Program-made: the position numbers and the translations under genes
Notes under the pieces: generated by a model
Database searches by the model: none
Told to the model about the DNA's origin: nothing
The model's input: the letters and a program-made list of their open reading frames with translations, nothing else
Part shown: piece by piece, positions 17,758 to 27,654 of the stretch
Layout: each line of letters opens with the position of its first letter
How positions within the stretch are numbered: position 1 is the first letter of the stretch
Assembly: GCF_018861705.1 (NCBI RefSeq)
Contig: NZ_JAHLEC010000006.1
Location: 1 to 61,559 of the forward strand
DNA from: Clostridium psychrophilum
Lineage (GTDB): Bacteria; Bacillota; Clostridia; Clostridiales; Clostridiaceae
Direction: 5' to 3'
Length of the DNA stretch: 61,559 nucleotides

Positions 17758-17899
17758 ATTCATTTTTTATTCATTAATCATTATTCATTAGAATACATGA
17801 TTTTAAGCAAAAATGCAATTAAATAAAGACAATATTGCAATAATTTCATATTTTAATCTAATAATCGAAAAAAATAAAGCGGATTTCAATTTATTTAAC

Positions 17900-18928
17900 T
17901 TATTTGCTATCTTCTCTAAGATCCTCAATAAACGTCTTTACATTATATTCCTTTGTAGCCCATGAAGTTACTAACCGTATAGCAGAATTTTCTTCATCAA
18001 CTTTTTTCCATATAAAAAATGCATACTTTTCTTCGAGTTTATTTATTGTAACATTTGGAAATATTGGGAATATTTGATTTGTTGGTGAATCTATTAAGAA
18101 TAAATACCCATATTTGCTTATCGATATTTTTAATAATTCTGCCATATCATTTGCATGTTTTGCTAAATCAAAATAAATATTGTCTTTAAATAGCTCTAAA
18201 AATTGTATACCAATTAGTCTTCCTTTTGCAAGTAATCCACCCTTTTGCTTAATGAAATATCTAAAATCTTCCTTAAGAAAATCACTGCAAATAACAAGAG
18301 CCTCCCCTAGTAATGCACCATTTTTAGTTCCACCTATATAAAAAGCATCAGCAAGGTTTGGTAAATCTGAGAACTTTATATCATTCTCTTTTGAGCATAT
18401 TGCAGATCCGAGTCTTGCCCCCTCAATGTATAATATTATATTACTTTTCTTGCAAAATCCATATAAATCTTCTAGTTCTTGTTTTTTATATATGGTACCT
18501 ATTTCTGTTGGATTTGAAATATAAACCATTTTAGGTTTTACCATGTGCTCATCATTATGCTCATCTATAGCCATTTGTATATGTTCAGGTTTTAGTTTTC
18601 CATCGGCTACTTTTATTGATATGATTTTGTGTCCTGTTGCCTCTATAGCCCCAGTTTCATGGACTAACACGTGTCCAGTATTGGCTGATATGACAGCCTC
18701 ATGTGGTCTTAAAAAAGCTGAAATAGCTGTAAGGTTTGTTTGAGTTCCACCACAAAACATATGAATATCAACATCACTACGTTTTAATTTATCTTTTAAT
18801 AACTTAATAGCGGCCATGCAATATTTGTCTTCGCCATACCCTTCTGTCTGTTCCATATTAGATTCAAATAAAGCTTTCAATATATTGGGGTGAGCCCCTT
18901 CACTGTAATCATTTTTAAAACTATACAT
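17900..18928 (-). CDS. Low-specificity L-threonine aldolase-like PLP enzyme
   Basis: A 342-residue fold-type I PLP enzyme of the beta-eliminating lyase family, the size of LtaE (threonine to glycine plus acetaldehyde). Recognisable parts are CGGTQTNLTAISAFL (about 59-73), HETGAIEATGHKI, and the Schiff-base lysine in YIGGTKNGALLGEALVI (about 198-214). One oddity: where aldolases have an Asp that pairs with the PLP ring nitrogen (LxxDGARL), this protein reads LYIEGARLG, codon GAG. That could alter cofactor chemistry, so aldolase activity is inferred from family only. AAAGGAGAAG precedes the ATG. It appears to be transcribed alone or with the upstream ATPase gene 60 bp away. Confidence 0.8.
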   Translation of the reverse strand: MYSFKNDYSEGAHPNILKALFESNMEQTEGYGEDKYCMAAIKLLKDKLKRSDVDIHMFCGGTQTNLTAISAFLRPHEAVISANTGHVLVHETGAIEATGHKIISIKVADGKLKPEHIQMAIDEHNDEHMVKPKMVYISNPTEIGTIYKKQELEDLYGFCKKSNIILYIEGARLGSAICSKENDIKFSDLPNLADAFYIGGTKNGALLGEALVICSDFLKEDFRYFIKQKGGLLAKGRLIGIQFLELFKDNIYFDLAKHANDMAELLKISISKYGYLFLIDSPTNQIFPIFPNVTINKLEEKYAFFIWKKVDEENSAIRLVTSWATKEYNVKTFIEDLREDSK

Positions 18929-18990
18929 AAGTTTGCTTCTCCTTTTGTTAACATTTACTTATTTGCATATCTAAATTAGGTTATGTTTTT

Positions 18991-20691
18991 TTACATTTTT
19001 AATTTTCTATATCTATTATATGCTGCCATTATTTCTTGCTTTCTAGGCATTGCTAAACTTCCACTTCCACCCTTTAATATATCCATACATATTAAGCCAT
19101 TTTTTTCTATTTGACCAATTATATTATCTACCATGTTTTCAAAGTTTAATCCTTTATTCATAATACTTATTTCTGCCCATTTCATAATTAAGCCTATGGC
19201 ATTTAATTGCTCACTATCAACTACTTGCTCAACTGCTCTTAAATCTATTTCTTCTCTATTAATAATAATAGTACTTAACCCCATTACCTTAATCTTGATA
19301 CCTTTATCATTAGCTGCAATATTTCCAGTTCTCATCACTCTATTAAAACCTATATCTATTTTTAAATCTCTCTCATTAACTCTTTTTGTTATATTACCTA
19401 GGCTAAGTCTTTTAGCCTCTTTTGTAACATCTTTGACCTCATAATTATCCAACTGAATAACACAACCAGCAACATCAAAAAAGTCTCCTGAACTTCCTAC
19501 TACAATTATTGTTGAAATCTGCTTTTGTTTATAAAGTGGTCCCACAATCTCAATAAAAGGTGTTATCGGTTCCTTTTCTTTAGACACTAATTTTTGCATT
19601 AGCTCATCTCTCATCATGAAGTTAGTAGCTGAAGTATCCTCATCTATTAAAAATACATTTGATCCGCTTTCTATTCCTTCAATAACACTCGCAGCTTGTG
19701 ATGTACTTCCGCTTGCATTATGTGTGCAAAATTTTTTTGTATCTTTCCCATTGGGTAAGTTACTTATAAATAATGATATATCTGTATTTGTTATGCATCT
19801 GTTATCCTCTGCCCTTACTTTTAAAGCTGAACCCTCAGTTATAACAAACTCTCTGCCATCCCCTTCAATATGATTATAAACTCCAAGCTCTAAAGCTTTT
19901 AATAATGTAGATTTTCCATGGTATCCTCCTCCTACAATAAGAGTTATGCCTTTTTTAATGCCCATCCCACAAATTGTGCCATGACTCGCTGTTTCAAATT
20001 TTACTTCTAGTTCCTTTGGTGAAATAAATGTACTGCCATCTTTTAATGGTTTTGTGGATACACCACTCTCCCTAGGTAGCATTGATCCATTAGCAACAAA
20101 TGCAATAAGTCCCCTACTTGAGAGTGACCTTCTTATACATTCCTGATCCTCAACAAGATTAACCCTATTGATTAATTTTTGTTGATTAATATTTTTATAC
20201 ATTAATGAATTTTCAACTATGTTTGGAATTATATTATATAAGATTTTTTCCAGTTCTCTTGATAAAACACTTCTTCCTCTTGCAGGAAATCCGACATAAA
20301 ATCTCGCTTCTATTTTAGAATCATCTATAATTACTGAAGTTCTATTCAATATTTCTTGTGGACATTTGCTTATAGCTATTAATCCACTTTTGCCAGATCC
20401 ATTCACCTTTTGAGAATATTTATGCATATTATAATAAAATTCTCTTGTTAAGAAATCTGCCGTTGCAACGTTTTTAATAACAGTATCAAATATTTTCTGT
20501 GGAAACTTAGCAATATTCTGATTTACTATTACTCTAATTCTTGATGGTGATGCAAAAGGGTCTCCTTGAACATGATCTATAGAGAGTATATAGTTTCCAA
20601 AATCATACTCTCCCGCTAATTCCTTATACATTCTGTAGCTTTTCCCATCAATTCTATCTAAATCTTTTTTTAACATTCCAGAATTCTTCAT
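18991..20691 (-). CDS. ABC-class ATPase (ABC_ATPase family, function unknown)
   Basis: A 566-residue soluble protein matching the 'predicted ATPase of the ABC class' family: SIDHVQGDPFASPSRIRV near residue 38, a Walker A variant LIVGGGYHGKSTLLKALE near 245, GDGREFVI, ASGSTSQAASVIEGIESG as the signature-like region, and Walker B FLIDEDTSATNFMMRD near 345. No membrane partner or transporter gene adjoins it. Members occur widely and are uncharacterised. A role in RNA or DNA transactions is speculation. Length is typical. AAGGGAGAA precedes the ATG. The threonine aldolase-like gene follows 62 bp downstream. Confidence 0.8.
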   Translation of the reverse strand: MKNSGMLKKDLDRIDGKSYRMYKELAGEYDFGNYILSIDHVQGDPFASPSRIRVIVNQNIAKFPQKIFDTVIKNVATADFLTREFYYNMHKYSQKVNGSGKSGLIAISKCPQEILNRTSVIIDDSKIEARFYVGFPARGRSVLSRELEKILYNIIPNIVENSLMYKNINQQKLINRVNLVEDQECIRRSLSSRGLIAFVANGSMLPRESGVSTKPLKDGSTFISPKELEVKFETASHGTICGMGIKKGITLIVGGGYHGKSTLLKALELGVYNHIEGDGREFVITEGSALKVRAEDNRCITNTDISLFISNLPNGKDTKKFCTHNASGSTSQAASVIEGIESGSNVFLIDEDTSATNFMMRDELMQKLVSKEKEPITPFIEIVGPLYKQKQISTIIVVGSSGDFFDVAGCVIQLDNYEVKDVTKEAKRLSLGNITKRVNERDLKIDIGFNRVMRTGNIAANDKGIKIKVMGLSTIIINREEIDLRAVEQVVDSEQLNAIGLIMKWAEISIMNKGLNFENMVDNIIGQIEKNGLICMDILKGGSGSLAMPRKQEIMAAYNRYRKLKM

Positions 20692-20749
20692 ATATGTATT
20701 TCTCCCTTTATAGCTTTATAAAATAGTTTTTCCCTCCTATTATATAAAG

Positions 20750-20785
20750 AAGTTACCAAACCATGATTCCCTTGTTTAGTAACTT
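20750..20785 (-). promoter_or_regulatory. Hairpin upstream of the ABC-class ATPase
   Basis: Inverted repeat AAGTTACCAAAC / TGTTTAGTAACTT with a roughly 11-base loop, 60 bp before the ATPase start. It lacks a T-run, so it could be a leader structure or the dyad of an unknown regulator. Confidence 0.3.
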
Positions 20786-20917
20786 TATAATCTATTATGC
20801 ATTTTTTAGTTATTTTAATATATCTTTTATTAATTATACACATCTTTAATTATTGTATCAACATTTGTGTAAAATTCATCGCATAATTATTTTGTTTGAA
20901 ATCTACTTTAGTAAAAT

Positions 20918-20943
20918 CAAAAAGAGAGTTTACACCCTCTCCC
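20918..20943 (-). terminator. Terminator of the sulfate-activation operon
   Basis: On the minus strand GGGAGAG...CTCTCTTTTTGATTTT follows the cysN stop by about 25 bases. Confidence 0.7.
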
Positions 20944-20966
20944 TAAGTTGATATTTCATCTAAAAT

Positions 20967-22655
20967 TTATTCTATACTATCTGTGAATTTTATAGTTCTA
21001 TATTTAGTAAAATCTAACCATTTATTCGCAAAATTCTCATTCATGACTTTTTTATACTCATTAATATATGATGATAAATCTTTTTGTGATGTTAGTTTAA
21101 TTCCGAACCCTTTTTCATTAATGGTAGTTATACTCTCATATGAATAATTTTTTACAGCTATAACACCAATTAACTTACCATTTCTTATTTTAGCAACAAG
21201 ACTAGAATTTAATGCTATTACATCAAAATCTTTTGTATATTCATAACTTTCTCCAAGGAAGGGCACATTATCTCCAACTTTATATTGGGTGGCCTTTATC
21301 AATTCCTTTTTAATTTCAAGAGCATTAATATCAAAATAATATTCATCAAAACAATTAATTGGAAGTTTAACTTCTTCGAAATTAAAACTGGTTTCTATTA
21401 CTCCATCGGACTCCGCAACTCCAGCAATAATTCCTCCACCACTTACATCATAACCATCTACTATTACAAATCTACCCGTGTTTTGGTTATCTGCAAATTT
21501 ATCAAAACATATTTTTTCCTTCACCCTAATAGTAACATCAGCTACATCATTAGTTTTTGCCTCAAGTGCATTTTTATAAGTTCCTAGAGTGCTTGCATCT
21601 ATAACTTTATTAAATGATACAACTTCGCACTCAACTTCTTGAGTTACAAGTTTTATCTTGTATTTTTTGCCCTTTACTAAGCTATTTTTCCCCATCCAAA
21701 ATATATTGGTATTAAAAAGGTCAGAAACAATAGGAGCATTCTTAATGTGTGAAATTATCTCTCCTCTTTTATTAAAAAACTCATCTTCAAATGTAATACC
21801 AACAGACATTCCTGCACTTACCTTATTTACCTTATCTTTTTCTACAAAAGCTTCTATACTCTTCACCTTTGTAGTTCTGTTAGATGGGGAAATAAGAATT
21901 TCATCACCAATCTTAAGGCTACCTGCTTCAATTCTTCCTGCAATTATTCTCCTATCGTCAAATTTATAAACATCTTGAATTGGAAATCTTAATGGCTTTG
22001 CTTCAAGTCCATCTTCCTGAGTAAATAAATCTAATGCTTCAAGAACGGTTTCTCCATTATACCAAGATAATTTTTCAGATTTTGTAGTTATATTTTCTCC
22101 ATAAAATGCTGAGATTGGAATGTATCCTATAGGATGTACTTTTAAATTTTTCAGGAATTTATTCATCTCATTTTTTATAACATTAAACTTCTCCTGGCTG
22201 TAATCAATAAGATCCATTTTATTAACTAAAACGTACACCTGTTTAATTCCGAGTAATGATAGAATATAACCATGTCTTTTAGATTGTTCTTGAATTCCCT
22301 CTTTAGCGTCTATTATTAAAAGTGCGGCTTCAGCACTAGCTGCACCTGTAATCATGTTTTTAAGAAATTCTACATGTCCTGGTGCGTCTATAATTACATA
22401 ATCTCTTTTATCAGTATGAAATTGAAGTGAAGTTGTATCTATTGTTATTCCTTGCTTTTGTTCTTCTTCGAAAGCATCTAATAGATACGCATACTCAAAA
22501 GGTTTACCCGTTTCTTTAGCAATTCTTTTAACTTTATCAATTGCACCCTCTGGCAATGATTTTGTATCATACAATAATCTTCCAATTACTGTAGACTTAC
22601 CGTGATCTACATGTCCAACTGCAACTATTCTTAATTGTTCTCTTGTTTTTCCCAT
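20967..22655 (-). CDS. cysN: Sulfate adenylyltransferase subunit 1 (GTPase), with extended C-terminus
   Basis: With CysD, converts sulfate and ATP to adenosine 5'-phosphosulfate (APS), driven by GTP hydrolysis. The N-terminal elongation-factor-like GTPase domain is complete: [15 protein letters not shown] (residues 14-28), the switch region [19 protein letters not shown], and NKMDLIDY. Beta-barrel domains follow to about residue 430. E. coli CysN ends near residue 475. Here another 90 or so residues follow (from [18 protein letters not shown] to the end), without APS-kinase motifs. That role is filled by the separate cysC upstream. I do not recognise the tail. It is the last gene of the operon, 18 bp after cysD. 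Confidence 0.92.
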   Translation of the reverse strand: MGKTREQLRIVAVGHVDHGKSTVIGRLLYDTKSLPEGAIDKVKRIAKETGKPFEYAYLLDAFEEEQKQGITIDTTSLQFHTDKRDYVIIDAPGHVEFLKNMITGAASAEAALLIIDAKEGIQEQSKRHGYILSLLGIKQVYVLVNKMDLIDYSQEKFNVIKNEMNKFLKNLKVHPIGYIPISAFYGENITTKSEKLSWYNGETVLEALDLFTQEDGLEAKPLRFPIQDVYKFDDRRIIAGRIEAGSLKIGDEILISPSNRTTKVKSIEAFVEKDKVNKVSAGMSVGITFEDEFFNKRGEIISHIKNAPIVSDLFNTNIFWMGKNSLVKGKKYKIKLVTQEVECEVVSFNKVIDASTLGTYKNALEAKTNDVADVTIRVKEKICFDKFADNQNTGRFVIVDGYDVSGGGIIAGVAESDGVIETSFNFEEVKLPINCFDEYYFDINALEIKKELIKATQYKVGDNVPFLGESYEYTKDFDVIALNSSLVAKIRNGKLIGVIAVKNYSYESITTINEKGFGIKLTSQKDLSSYINEYKKVMNENFANKWLDFTKYRTIKFTDSIE

Positions 22656-22673
22656 TAGTAATAAACCCCTCCC

Positions 22674-23474
22674 TTACATGTATCCATCTTTACGAAGTTT
22701 TTGCATAGCATAAGCATCCTCTTGATCTTGAGCCCTGCCTGCTCTTTCTCCTGTTGTAGTAACCTTTAGCTCTTCAATTATCTGATCAATTGTTGTTGCA
22801 TTAGACTTTATCTTGCCTGTACACTCAGCACATCCAAGGCTTCTATATCTCTCACCGTTTTTTGCAAAATACAAATCTATAAGCGGTATTTTTTCTCTCT
22901 GTATATATGACCATATATCAATTTCATTCCAATGAAGTATTGGATGAACCCTAATATGATTTCCTTTTGGAAAATCAGTTTTAAATTGGTCCCAAAGTTC
23001 TGGAGCTTGATTAGTGTAGTCCCATTCGGACTCCTTATTTCTTTCACTAAATATTCGCTCCTTTGACCTGGAACCTTCCTCATCACTTCTAATTCCTAGA
23101 ATTAATCCATCAAATTCATAATTTGTGACTACCTGTTGCAGTGCATCTGTTTTTAATGCCTTGCAACAAACAAGTCTTCCTTTATCCGGCCCCATACCTG
23201 CGTCTATAGCTTCCTGGTTTGTGTGTACTATAAGATCAATATTAAACTCTTTAGCAATTTTATCTCTATATTCAATCATCGCAGGTATTTTATGTTTTGT
23301 ATCTACGTGGATAAAAGGGAAAGGAGAATGTCCGAAAAATGCCTTCTTAGATAACCATAATAATACTGTTGAATCCTTTCCAATTGACCATAACATTCCA
23401 AGTTTACCTAACTTCTTATAAGATTCTCTTAATATGAAAATACTTTCTGCTTCTAATGTATCTAAATGATCCAT
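22674..23474 (-). CDS. cysD: Sulfate adenylyltransferase subunit 2
   Basis: Catalytic subunit of ATP sulfurylase. A 266-residue PP-loop protein: the pyrophosphatase loop WSIGKDSTVLLWL near residue 30, LVCCKALKTDAL, the EEGSRSKERIFSERN arginine-rich loop near 130, and the C-terminal GERYRSLGCAECT and TTTGERAGRAQDQ motifs of CysD. Length is somewhat shorter than the roughly 300 residues of E. coli CysD but all motifs are present. GGGAGG precedes the ATG. It lies between aprB (13 bp) and cysN (18 bp) in the sulfur operon. Confidence 0.95.
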   Translation of the reverse strand: MDHLDTLEAESIFILRESYKKLGKLGMLWSIGKDSTVLLWLSKKAFFGHSPFPFIHVDTKHKIPAMIEYRDKIAKEFNIDLIVHTNQEAIDAGMGPDKGRLVCCKALKTDALQQVVTNYEFDGLILGIRSDEEGSRSKERIFSERNKESEWDYTNQAPELWDQFKTDFPKGNHIRVHPILHWNEIDIWSYIQREKIPLIDLYFAKNGERYRSLGCAECTGKIKSNATTIDQIIEELKVTTTGERAGRAQDQEDAYAMQKLRKDGYM

Positions 23475-23486
23475 AATTTAACCTCC

Positions 23487-23810
23487 CTAATATTTATTAG
23501 CCTCTGCTACATTTGTTGTAATAATTATCTCTTCATTATTTGGTTTAAAAATGTGCCAATGAAGAAGATTTTTATCTTTTTTGGTGTTTAAATAAGTTCC
23601 TTTGCCTCCAATATCAACGCCCAGATAATAATTTATGGCGGCTACAGGACATTCTTTAAGACAAGCAGTACAACCCCAACACTCCTCGGGATATTTTATA
23701 AAAGCTTTTGAGTCATCATTTTTAAATATAAGATTTCCTGGGCAAACCTCTAAGCATTTGCCACACCCCACGCATTTAAGTCCATCTATTTTAATGCTCA
23801 TAAACTTCAT
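23487..23810 (-). CDS. aprB: Adenylylsulfate reductase beta-like subunit (two [4Fe-4S])
   Basis: A 107-residue ferredoxin-type protein that feeds electrons to AprA. It has two cluster motifs, CVGCGKCLEVCPGN (residues 14-27) and CWGCTACLKECPVA (residues 43-56), the arrangement of AprB. At 107 residues it is clearly shorter than AprB of sulfate-respiring bacteria (about 150), lacking the long tail that wraps around AprA. That fits an assimilatory form. Its start overlaps the aprA 3' end by 20 bp. The ATG at 23801 (MSIKIDG) is an alternative start, since neither has a strong ribosome site. Translational coupling with aprA is likely. Confidence 0.85.
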   Translation of the reverse strand: MKFMSIKIDGLKCVGCGKCLEVCPGNLIFKNDDSKAFIKYPEECWGCTACLKECPVAAINYYLGVDIGGKGTYLNTKKDKNLLHWHIFKPNNEEIIITTNVAEANKY

Positions 23811-25470
23811 CTCGCTTTACTAAGTTTCTAAAGACAACTTGAACCTTCCCATCTTTGTAAATTGTATTGACATATTTAAGCAAGTTTTCATCTTTTTCTT
23901 TGTAATCTGCATTCTCCCCATAACATTTCCAGCGGGTTTCTTTCCTTGTTAGAAGATGAACTATTAACACTTTGCAAACATACAATCTATCAATAACTTC
24001 GTATATCTGAAGTAGTTCTCTCATGCTTTTAGCCCTTAATTTATTTGAAATTACTAAAAGCTCCTCTATTTTTTTACTAGCAATTTTTAACCTTGTAGTG
24101 TTGTAAACATAATTTTTAGATATACCACCTGCATACTCGTCCATTACCTTTTGCATAGCCTCTTCAACGTTATTTATACAAAATGCACTTTTCTCATCTT
24201 TTAGAAAAGTTTCTAGTACTTTTTCTTTAGAACTTATTTCTTCTTGTCCTATATACTTATTTTCCTTATTCTTTATAAATTTGGTTGCAGCATCTGCTGC
24301 AATTTCGCCTTCTACAAAACAACCAGTTACATATTTTTTAGGACTTCCTCCAGCCACATCTCCAGCTGCATATAAACCTGGGATGGTTGTAGCTCTTTTA
24401 ATGTCCACCCAATAACCACTAGCTGCATGTCCGCCAACTATATAAGGTTCAGTACCTTCAATCTCTAAGTTTTGCGTGCTAGGGCCAAATCCATCTTCGA
24501 TCCATTTTAAGGTCTGTGCAGGTGCCATATTAAGATATGCCTTATAAAGTTCTTCCTCTACTTCTTTAGATACACCTTCAGTTTTTAAGAAACATGGACC
24601 TAGCCCCTTCTTATTTTCCTCGACAGTAGCATAAAGGCGTGTTATGGTTAAAGGCTTTCCATATTTTTTTACATACTCATTACCATCCCCATTAACTTGC
24701 TTAGCACCAATGCCTTGAGCCACAGTTCCTGTAGGCGCTATCGTATCCTTACATCTTAGCGCAATGAATCTCATTTCAAAAGAAGTCATTTCAGCTCCTG
24801 CTCTTATACCCATCGCATAACCAGCTCCAGTATTAAATGGTGAATACCACATCTTATGTCTAGAAAAGCCAGGATTATTAGGTTTATAAAGACCTGATGC
24901 TCCACCAGTTGTGCAAATAACAGCTTTCGCATATATTACATAGAACCGATTTTCTTGTACACCAAATCCATAAGCTCCAATAACTATGTTATCTTTGATA
25001 ATGTAATCTATAATATTAACCTTATTTAATACCTTTATATTTTCTTTTGAATTAACCTCATTTGCAAGAAGAGGTTTTATGTTTTCTCCATTGATTTTAA
25101 TACTTCTTTTTTCACGAGTAACATATCCTCCCTGTGAATCCTTTAATATAGTTAATCCAATACTCTCTATGTGCTTCGTAACCTTATTTAAATTTTTAGC
25201 TATAGAGTATACAAGATCTTCTCTTATAATTCCCTCTGCTTCCTTTTTAACATAGTCTACAAAATTTTCTGGAGTGTATCCTTTATTAATGTAGGCATTA
25301 ATTGCATTAACACCAGCAGCTAAGCATCCACTTCTTTTTATATTAGCTTTATCCACTACTATAATGTTTGTATCATCGTTCTCACTTAAGGTTAATGCAG
25401 CATAACATCCAGCAGTACCTCCACCAACAACTAATATATCGGTTTTAAATATTTTTGTTTCTAGCTTCAT
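23791..25470 (-). CDS. aprA: Adenylylsulfate reductase alpha-like subunit (FAD)
   Basis: A flavoprotein of the fumarate reductase/AprA superfamily, expected to reduce APS to sulfite and AMP. The 559-residue chain shows the FAD dinucleotide fold (ILVVGGGTAGCYAALTLSE, residues 10-28), the substrate-domain stretch TTGGASGLYKPNNPGFSRHK near 190, and the C-terminal FAD motif GLYAAGDVAGGSPKKYVTG near 370. Despite AprA being best known from sulfate respirers, here it sits between cysC and cysD, with no dsrAB or qmo genes in view. So I assign it to sulfate assimilation, replacing thioredoxin-dependent CysH, which is absent from the window. AGGAG precedes the ATG. Confidence 0.88.
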   Translation of the reverse strand: MKLETKIFKTDILVVGGGTAGCYAALTLSENDDTNIIVVDKANIKRSGCLAAGVNAINAYINKGYTPENFVDYVKKEAEGIIREDLVYSIAKNLNKVTKHIESIGLTILKDSQGGYVTREKRSIKINGENIKPLLANEVNSKENIKVLNKVNIIDYIIKDNIVIGAYGFGVQENRFYVIYAKAVICTTGGASGLYKPNNPGFSRHKMWYSPFNTGAGYAMGIRAGAEMTSFEMRFIALRCKDTIAPTGTVAQGIGAKQVNGDGNEYVKKYGKPLTITRLYATVEENKKGLGPCFLKTEGVSKEVEEELYKAYLNMAPAQTLKWIEDGFGPSTQNLEIEGTEPYIVGGHAASGYWVDIKRATTIPGLYAAGDVAGGSPKKYVTGCFVEGEIAADAATKFIKNKENKYIGQEEISSKEKVLETFLKDEKSAFCINNVEEAMQKVMDEYAGGISKNYVYNTTRLKIASKKIEELLVISNKLRAKSMRELLQIYEVIDRLYVCKVLIVHLLTRKETRWKCYGENADYKEKDENLLKYVNTIYKDGKVQVVFRNLVKRDEVYEH

Positions 25471-25479
25471 TGTAATCTC

Positions 25480-26067
25480 CTAACAAAGACATTTTATATA
25501 ATGTAATATTTTGTCTACACATTCATCTATTGATTGGCTGTCTGTCTTTATTACTATTTCTGTGTTTTCAGGTTTTTCATAAGGTGAAGATATACCTGTA
25601 AATTCTTTAATCTCTCCGATTCTTGCCTTTTTATATAAATCTTTTGGATCTCTTTTCTCGCATTCCTCAAGTGAACAATCTACAAAAACTTCAATAAAGT
25701 CATTTCCAATAATTTTTCTAACCATATCACGATTTACTTTTAGTGGAGATATGAAACATGCTATAGTTATAAGACCAGAATTCACAAACAATTTGCCTAT
25801 TTCACCAATACGCCTAATATTTTCATTCCGATCTTGCATCGAAAATCCAAGATCGGTATTTATACCTAGGCGAATATTATCTCCGTCTAATAAATATGTT
25901 GCATATCCACTCTCATTTAGTCTTATATCTAAAGCATTTGCAACTGTTGACTTACCAGAACCCGATAGCCCAGTAAACCATAGCAACTTAGATTTTTGCT
26001 TAAGCAACTTTTCTCTATCATCCCTAGTAACAGCTGCATCATGCCATGTAAGATTTTCAATACTCAT
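25480..26067 (-). CDS. cysC: Adenylylsulfate kinase
   Basis: Phosphorylates APS to PAPS. At 195 residues it is the normal length. Motifs: Walker A GLSGSGKSTVANALD near residue 34, the APS-binding stretch YLLDGDNIRLGINTDLGFS, ISPLKVNRDMVR, and KARIGEIKEFTGISSPYE. Its presence beside AprAB is curious, because AprAB acts on APS directly and does not need PAPS. PAPS may serve sulfotransfer, or the kinase may hold excess APS in check. GGGGG precedes the ATG by about nine bases. It lies in the operon between ssuC and aprA. Confidence 0.93.
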   Translation of the reverse strand: MSIENLTWHDAAVTRDDREKLLKQKSKLLWFTGLSGSGKSTVANALDIRLNESGYATYLLDGDNIRLGINTDLGFSMQDRNENIRRIGEIGKLFVNSGLITIACFISPLKVNRDMVRKIIGNDFIEVFVDCSLEECEKRDPKDLYKKARIGEIKEFTGISSPYEKPENTEIVIKTDSQSIDECVDKILHYIKCLC

Positions 26068-26094
26068 ATGCCTTAACCCCCATTAAATTAAAAA

Positions 26095-26871
26095 CTATAC
26101 CCTGTCAAGACCCCATTTATGTCTCATATTTTTCTCAAGTCTTGAAAAAACAAGTTTGTCGACAAATAACCCAAGAACTATTATAACTAGCATTACTGAT
26201 ACAACTTGACTAATATCTGCTAAATCTCTTCCCACCATGAGGACTTGACCAAGCCCCGTTGTAGCAGAAAGCATCTCTCCTGCCATTAAAGCTCTCCATG
26301 CAAATGACCAACCCTGCTTTAATCCACTTACTATATCAGGTAGCGCAGCTGGTAAAATTACTTGAGTATACACTTTTTGGCCCTTAGCACCCATTGTTTT
26401 TGCCGCCCTTATATATAATGGATTAACATTCTTTATCGCATATTTAACCGATATAGCAACTGCAAATGTTGAACCAATTGCAATTACAAATATAATAGAA
26501 CTCTCACTTAATCCAAACCATAATATCGCAAAAGGTAACCAACAAATGCTAGGTAATGTCTGAAGTCCTAAAATTAATGGTCCTAAATTTTCATCCAAAT
26601 ACTTGAATTTAGCAATTGTAAGTCCTAAAGTAACTCCTATAACTACTGAAATAAAATATCCCACTATAATTCTCTTTAAACTTGCAACAGTAGCTATACC
26701 TATAGTATTATTTTTTATTAGGACTATCAAAGTCCCAAAAACATCAAAAGGTGATGGTAAAATGTACGGTTTCCAAATTTTCAAAGTATCAACACCTAGT
26801 TTATAAATCCCCTCCCATATCAGTATCAGAAGAATATAGAACAGAATTCTCTTCAATATTCCAATCACCAT
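26095..26871 (-). CDS. ssuC: ABC transporter permease, SsuC/TauC family
   Basis: Membrane subunit of a nitrate/sulfonate/taurine-type importer. About 258 residues with six predicted helices and the EAA loop (AAKTMGAKGQKVYTQVILPAALPDIVSGLKQG, near 170-200) that contacts the ATPase. The frame extends up to 26889 (TTG), but the ATG at 26871 (MVIGILKRILFY) is preferred. Either way it overlaps the 3' end of ssuB by about 70 bp. That is unusually long and argues for tight translational coupling. Context suggests the substrate is sulfate or a sulfonate. Confidence 0.88.
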   Translation of the reverse strand: MVIGILKRILFYILLILIWEGIYKLGVDTLKIWKPYILPSPFDVFGTLIVLIKNNTIGIATVASLKRIIVGYFISVVIGVTLGLTIAKFKYLDENLGPLILGLQTLPSICWLPFAILWFGLSESSIIFVIAIGSTFAVAISVKYAIKNVNPLYIRAAKTMGAKGQKVYTQVILPAALPDIVSGLKQGWSFAWRALMAGEMLSATTGLGQVLMVGRDLADISQVVSVMLVIIVLGLFVDKLVFSRLEKNMRHKWGLDRV

Positions 26872-27640
26872 CGTATTCTGCTTTAGCAACCTTCTCCACC
26901 TCCTCTTTTAGTGCTTTCATTATCTTAGAAGTATAATACGCAATATCTGAACTTTCCATTTGTCTCGGCCTTGCAAGTTCAATAATAAACTCCTGCTTTA
27001 TTCTACCTGGATTAGCTGCCATGACTACAACTCTATTTGCTAAATAAACTGCTTCTTCTGCATTATGAGTTATAAAAACAATAGTTTTCTTTGTATTTAC
27101 CCATATACGTTCAAGCTCTTGTTGTAACATCATTTTAGTTTGACTGTCTAGTGCTGCAAAAGGCTCATCCATTAAAAGTATTTCAGAATCAAGAGATAGA
27201 GCCCGAGCAAGTGCCACCCTTTGCTTCATGCCACCTGACAACTCATACACATATGAATTCTGAAATTTTGATAGATGTACCATTTTCAAATAATATATTG
27301 CCTTTTTATATCTAACTTCCTTTGGCATACCCGCCATCTTCATACCAAATTCCACATTGTCTATCACCTTAAGCCAAGGGAATAACGCAGCTTCTTGAAA
27401 CATTACCGTTCTATCCGGTCCTGGTCCAGTTATTTCATTTCCATTAAGTATAACAACACCTTTAGTAGCCTTTTCAAGTCCTGCTAAAATATTTAGTAGA
27501 GTAGATTTTCCACAACCTGAAGGTCCTAATATACATACAAAGTCACCATTCTTTATCTCCAGATTAAAATTTTCAAGTGTGTTTGTCTTTTTATATTTTG
27601 AAATAAAGTCCTTACTAACATCCTTAACTATAAGACTCAA
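26801..27640 (-). CDS. ssuB: ABC transporter ATP-binding protein, SsuB/TauB family
   Basis: The ATPase of the same importer, about 279 residues. Walker A GPSGCGKSTLLNILAGLE near residue 40, Q-loop MFQEAALFPWL, ABC signature LSGGMKQRVALARAL near 138, Walker B ILLMDEPFAALD and the H-loop FITHNAEEAVYLA. The C-terminus carries about 50 residues beyond the core, largely encoded where ssuC overlaps. A GTG at 27649 overlaps the GAGGTG ribosome site. The TTG at 27640 (MSLIVKDVSK), six bases after it, is the better start. Confidence 0.9.
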   Translation of the reverse strand: MSLIVKDVSKDFISKYKKTNTLENFNLEIKNGDFVCILGPSGCGKSTLLNILAGLEKATKGVVILNGNEITGPGPDRTVMFQEAALFPWLKVIDNVEFGMKMAGMPKEVRYKKAIYYLKMVHLSKFQNSYVYELSGGMKQRVALARALSLDSEILLMDEPFAALDSQTKMMLQQELERIWVNTKKTIVFITHNAEEAVYLANRVVVMAANPGRIKQEFIIELARPRQMESSDIAYYTSKIMKALKEEVEKVAKAEYDGDWNIEENSVLYSSDTDMGGDL

Positions 27641-27654
27641 ATTTATCACCTCAA

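Noticed and set aside
23791-25470. Dissimilatory sulfate respiration suggested by AprA/AprB.
   Set aside because: No dsrAB, qmoABC or sat-type respiratory genes are present. The pair sits among cysC and cysDN with a short AprB, so assimilation is the better reading.
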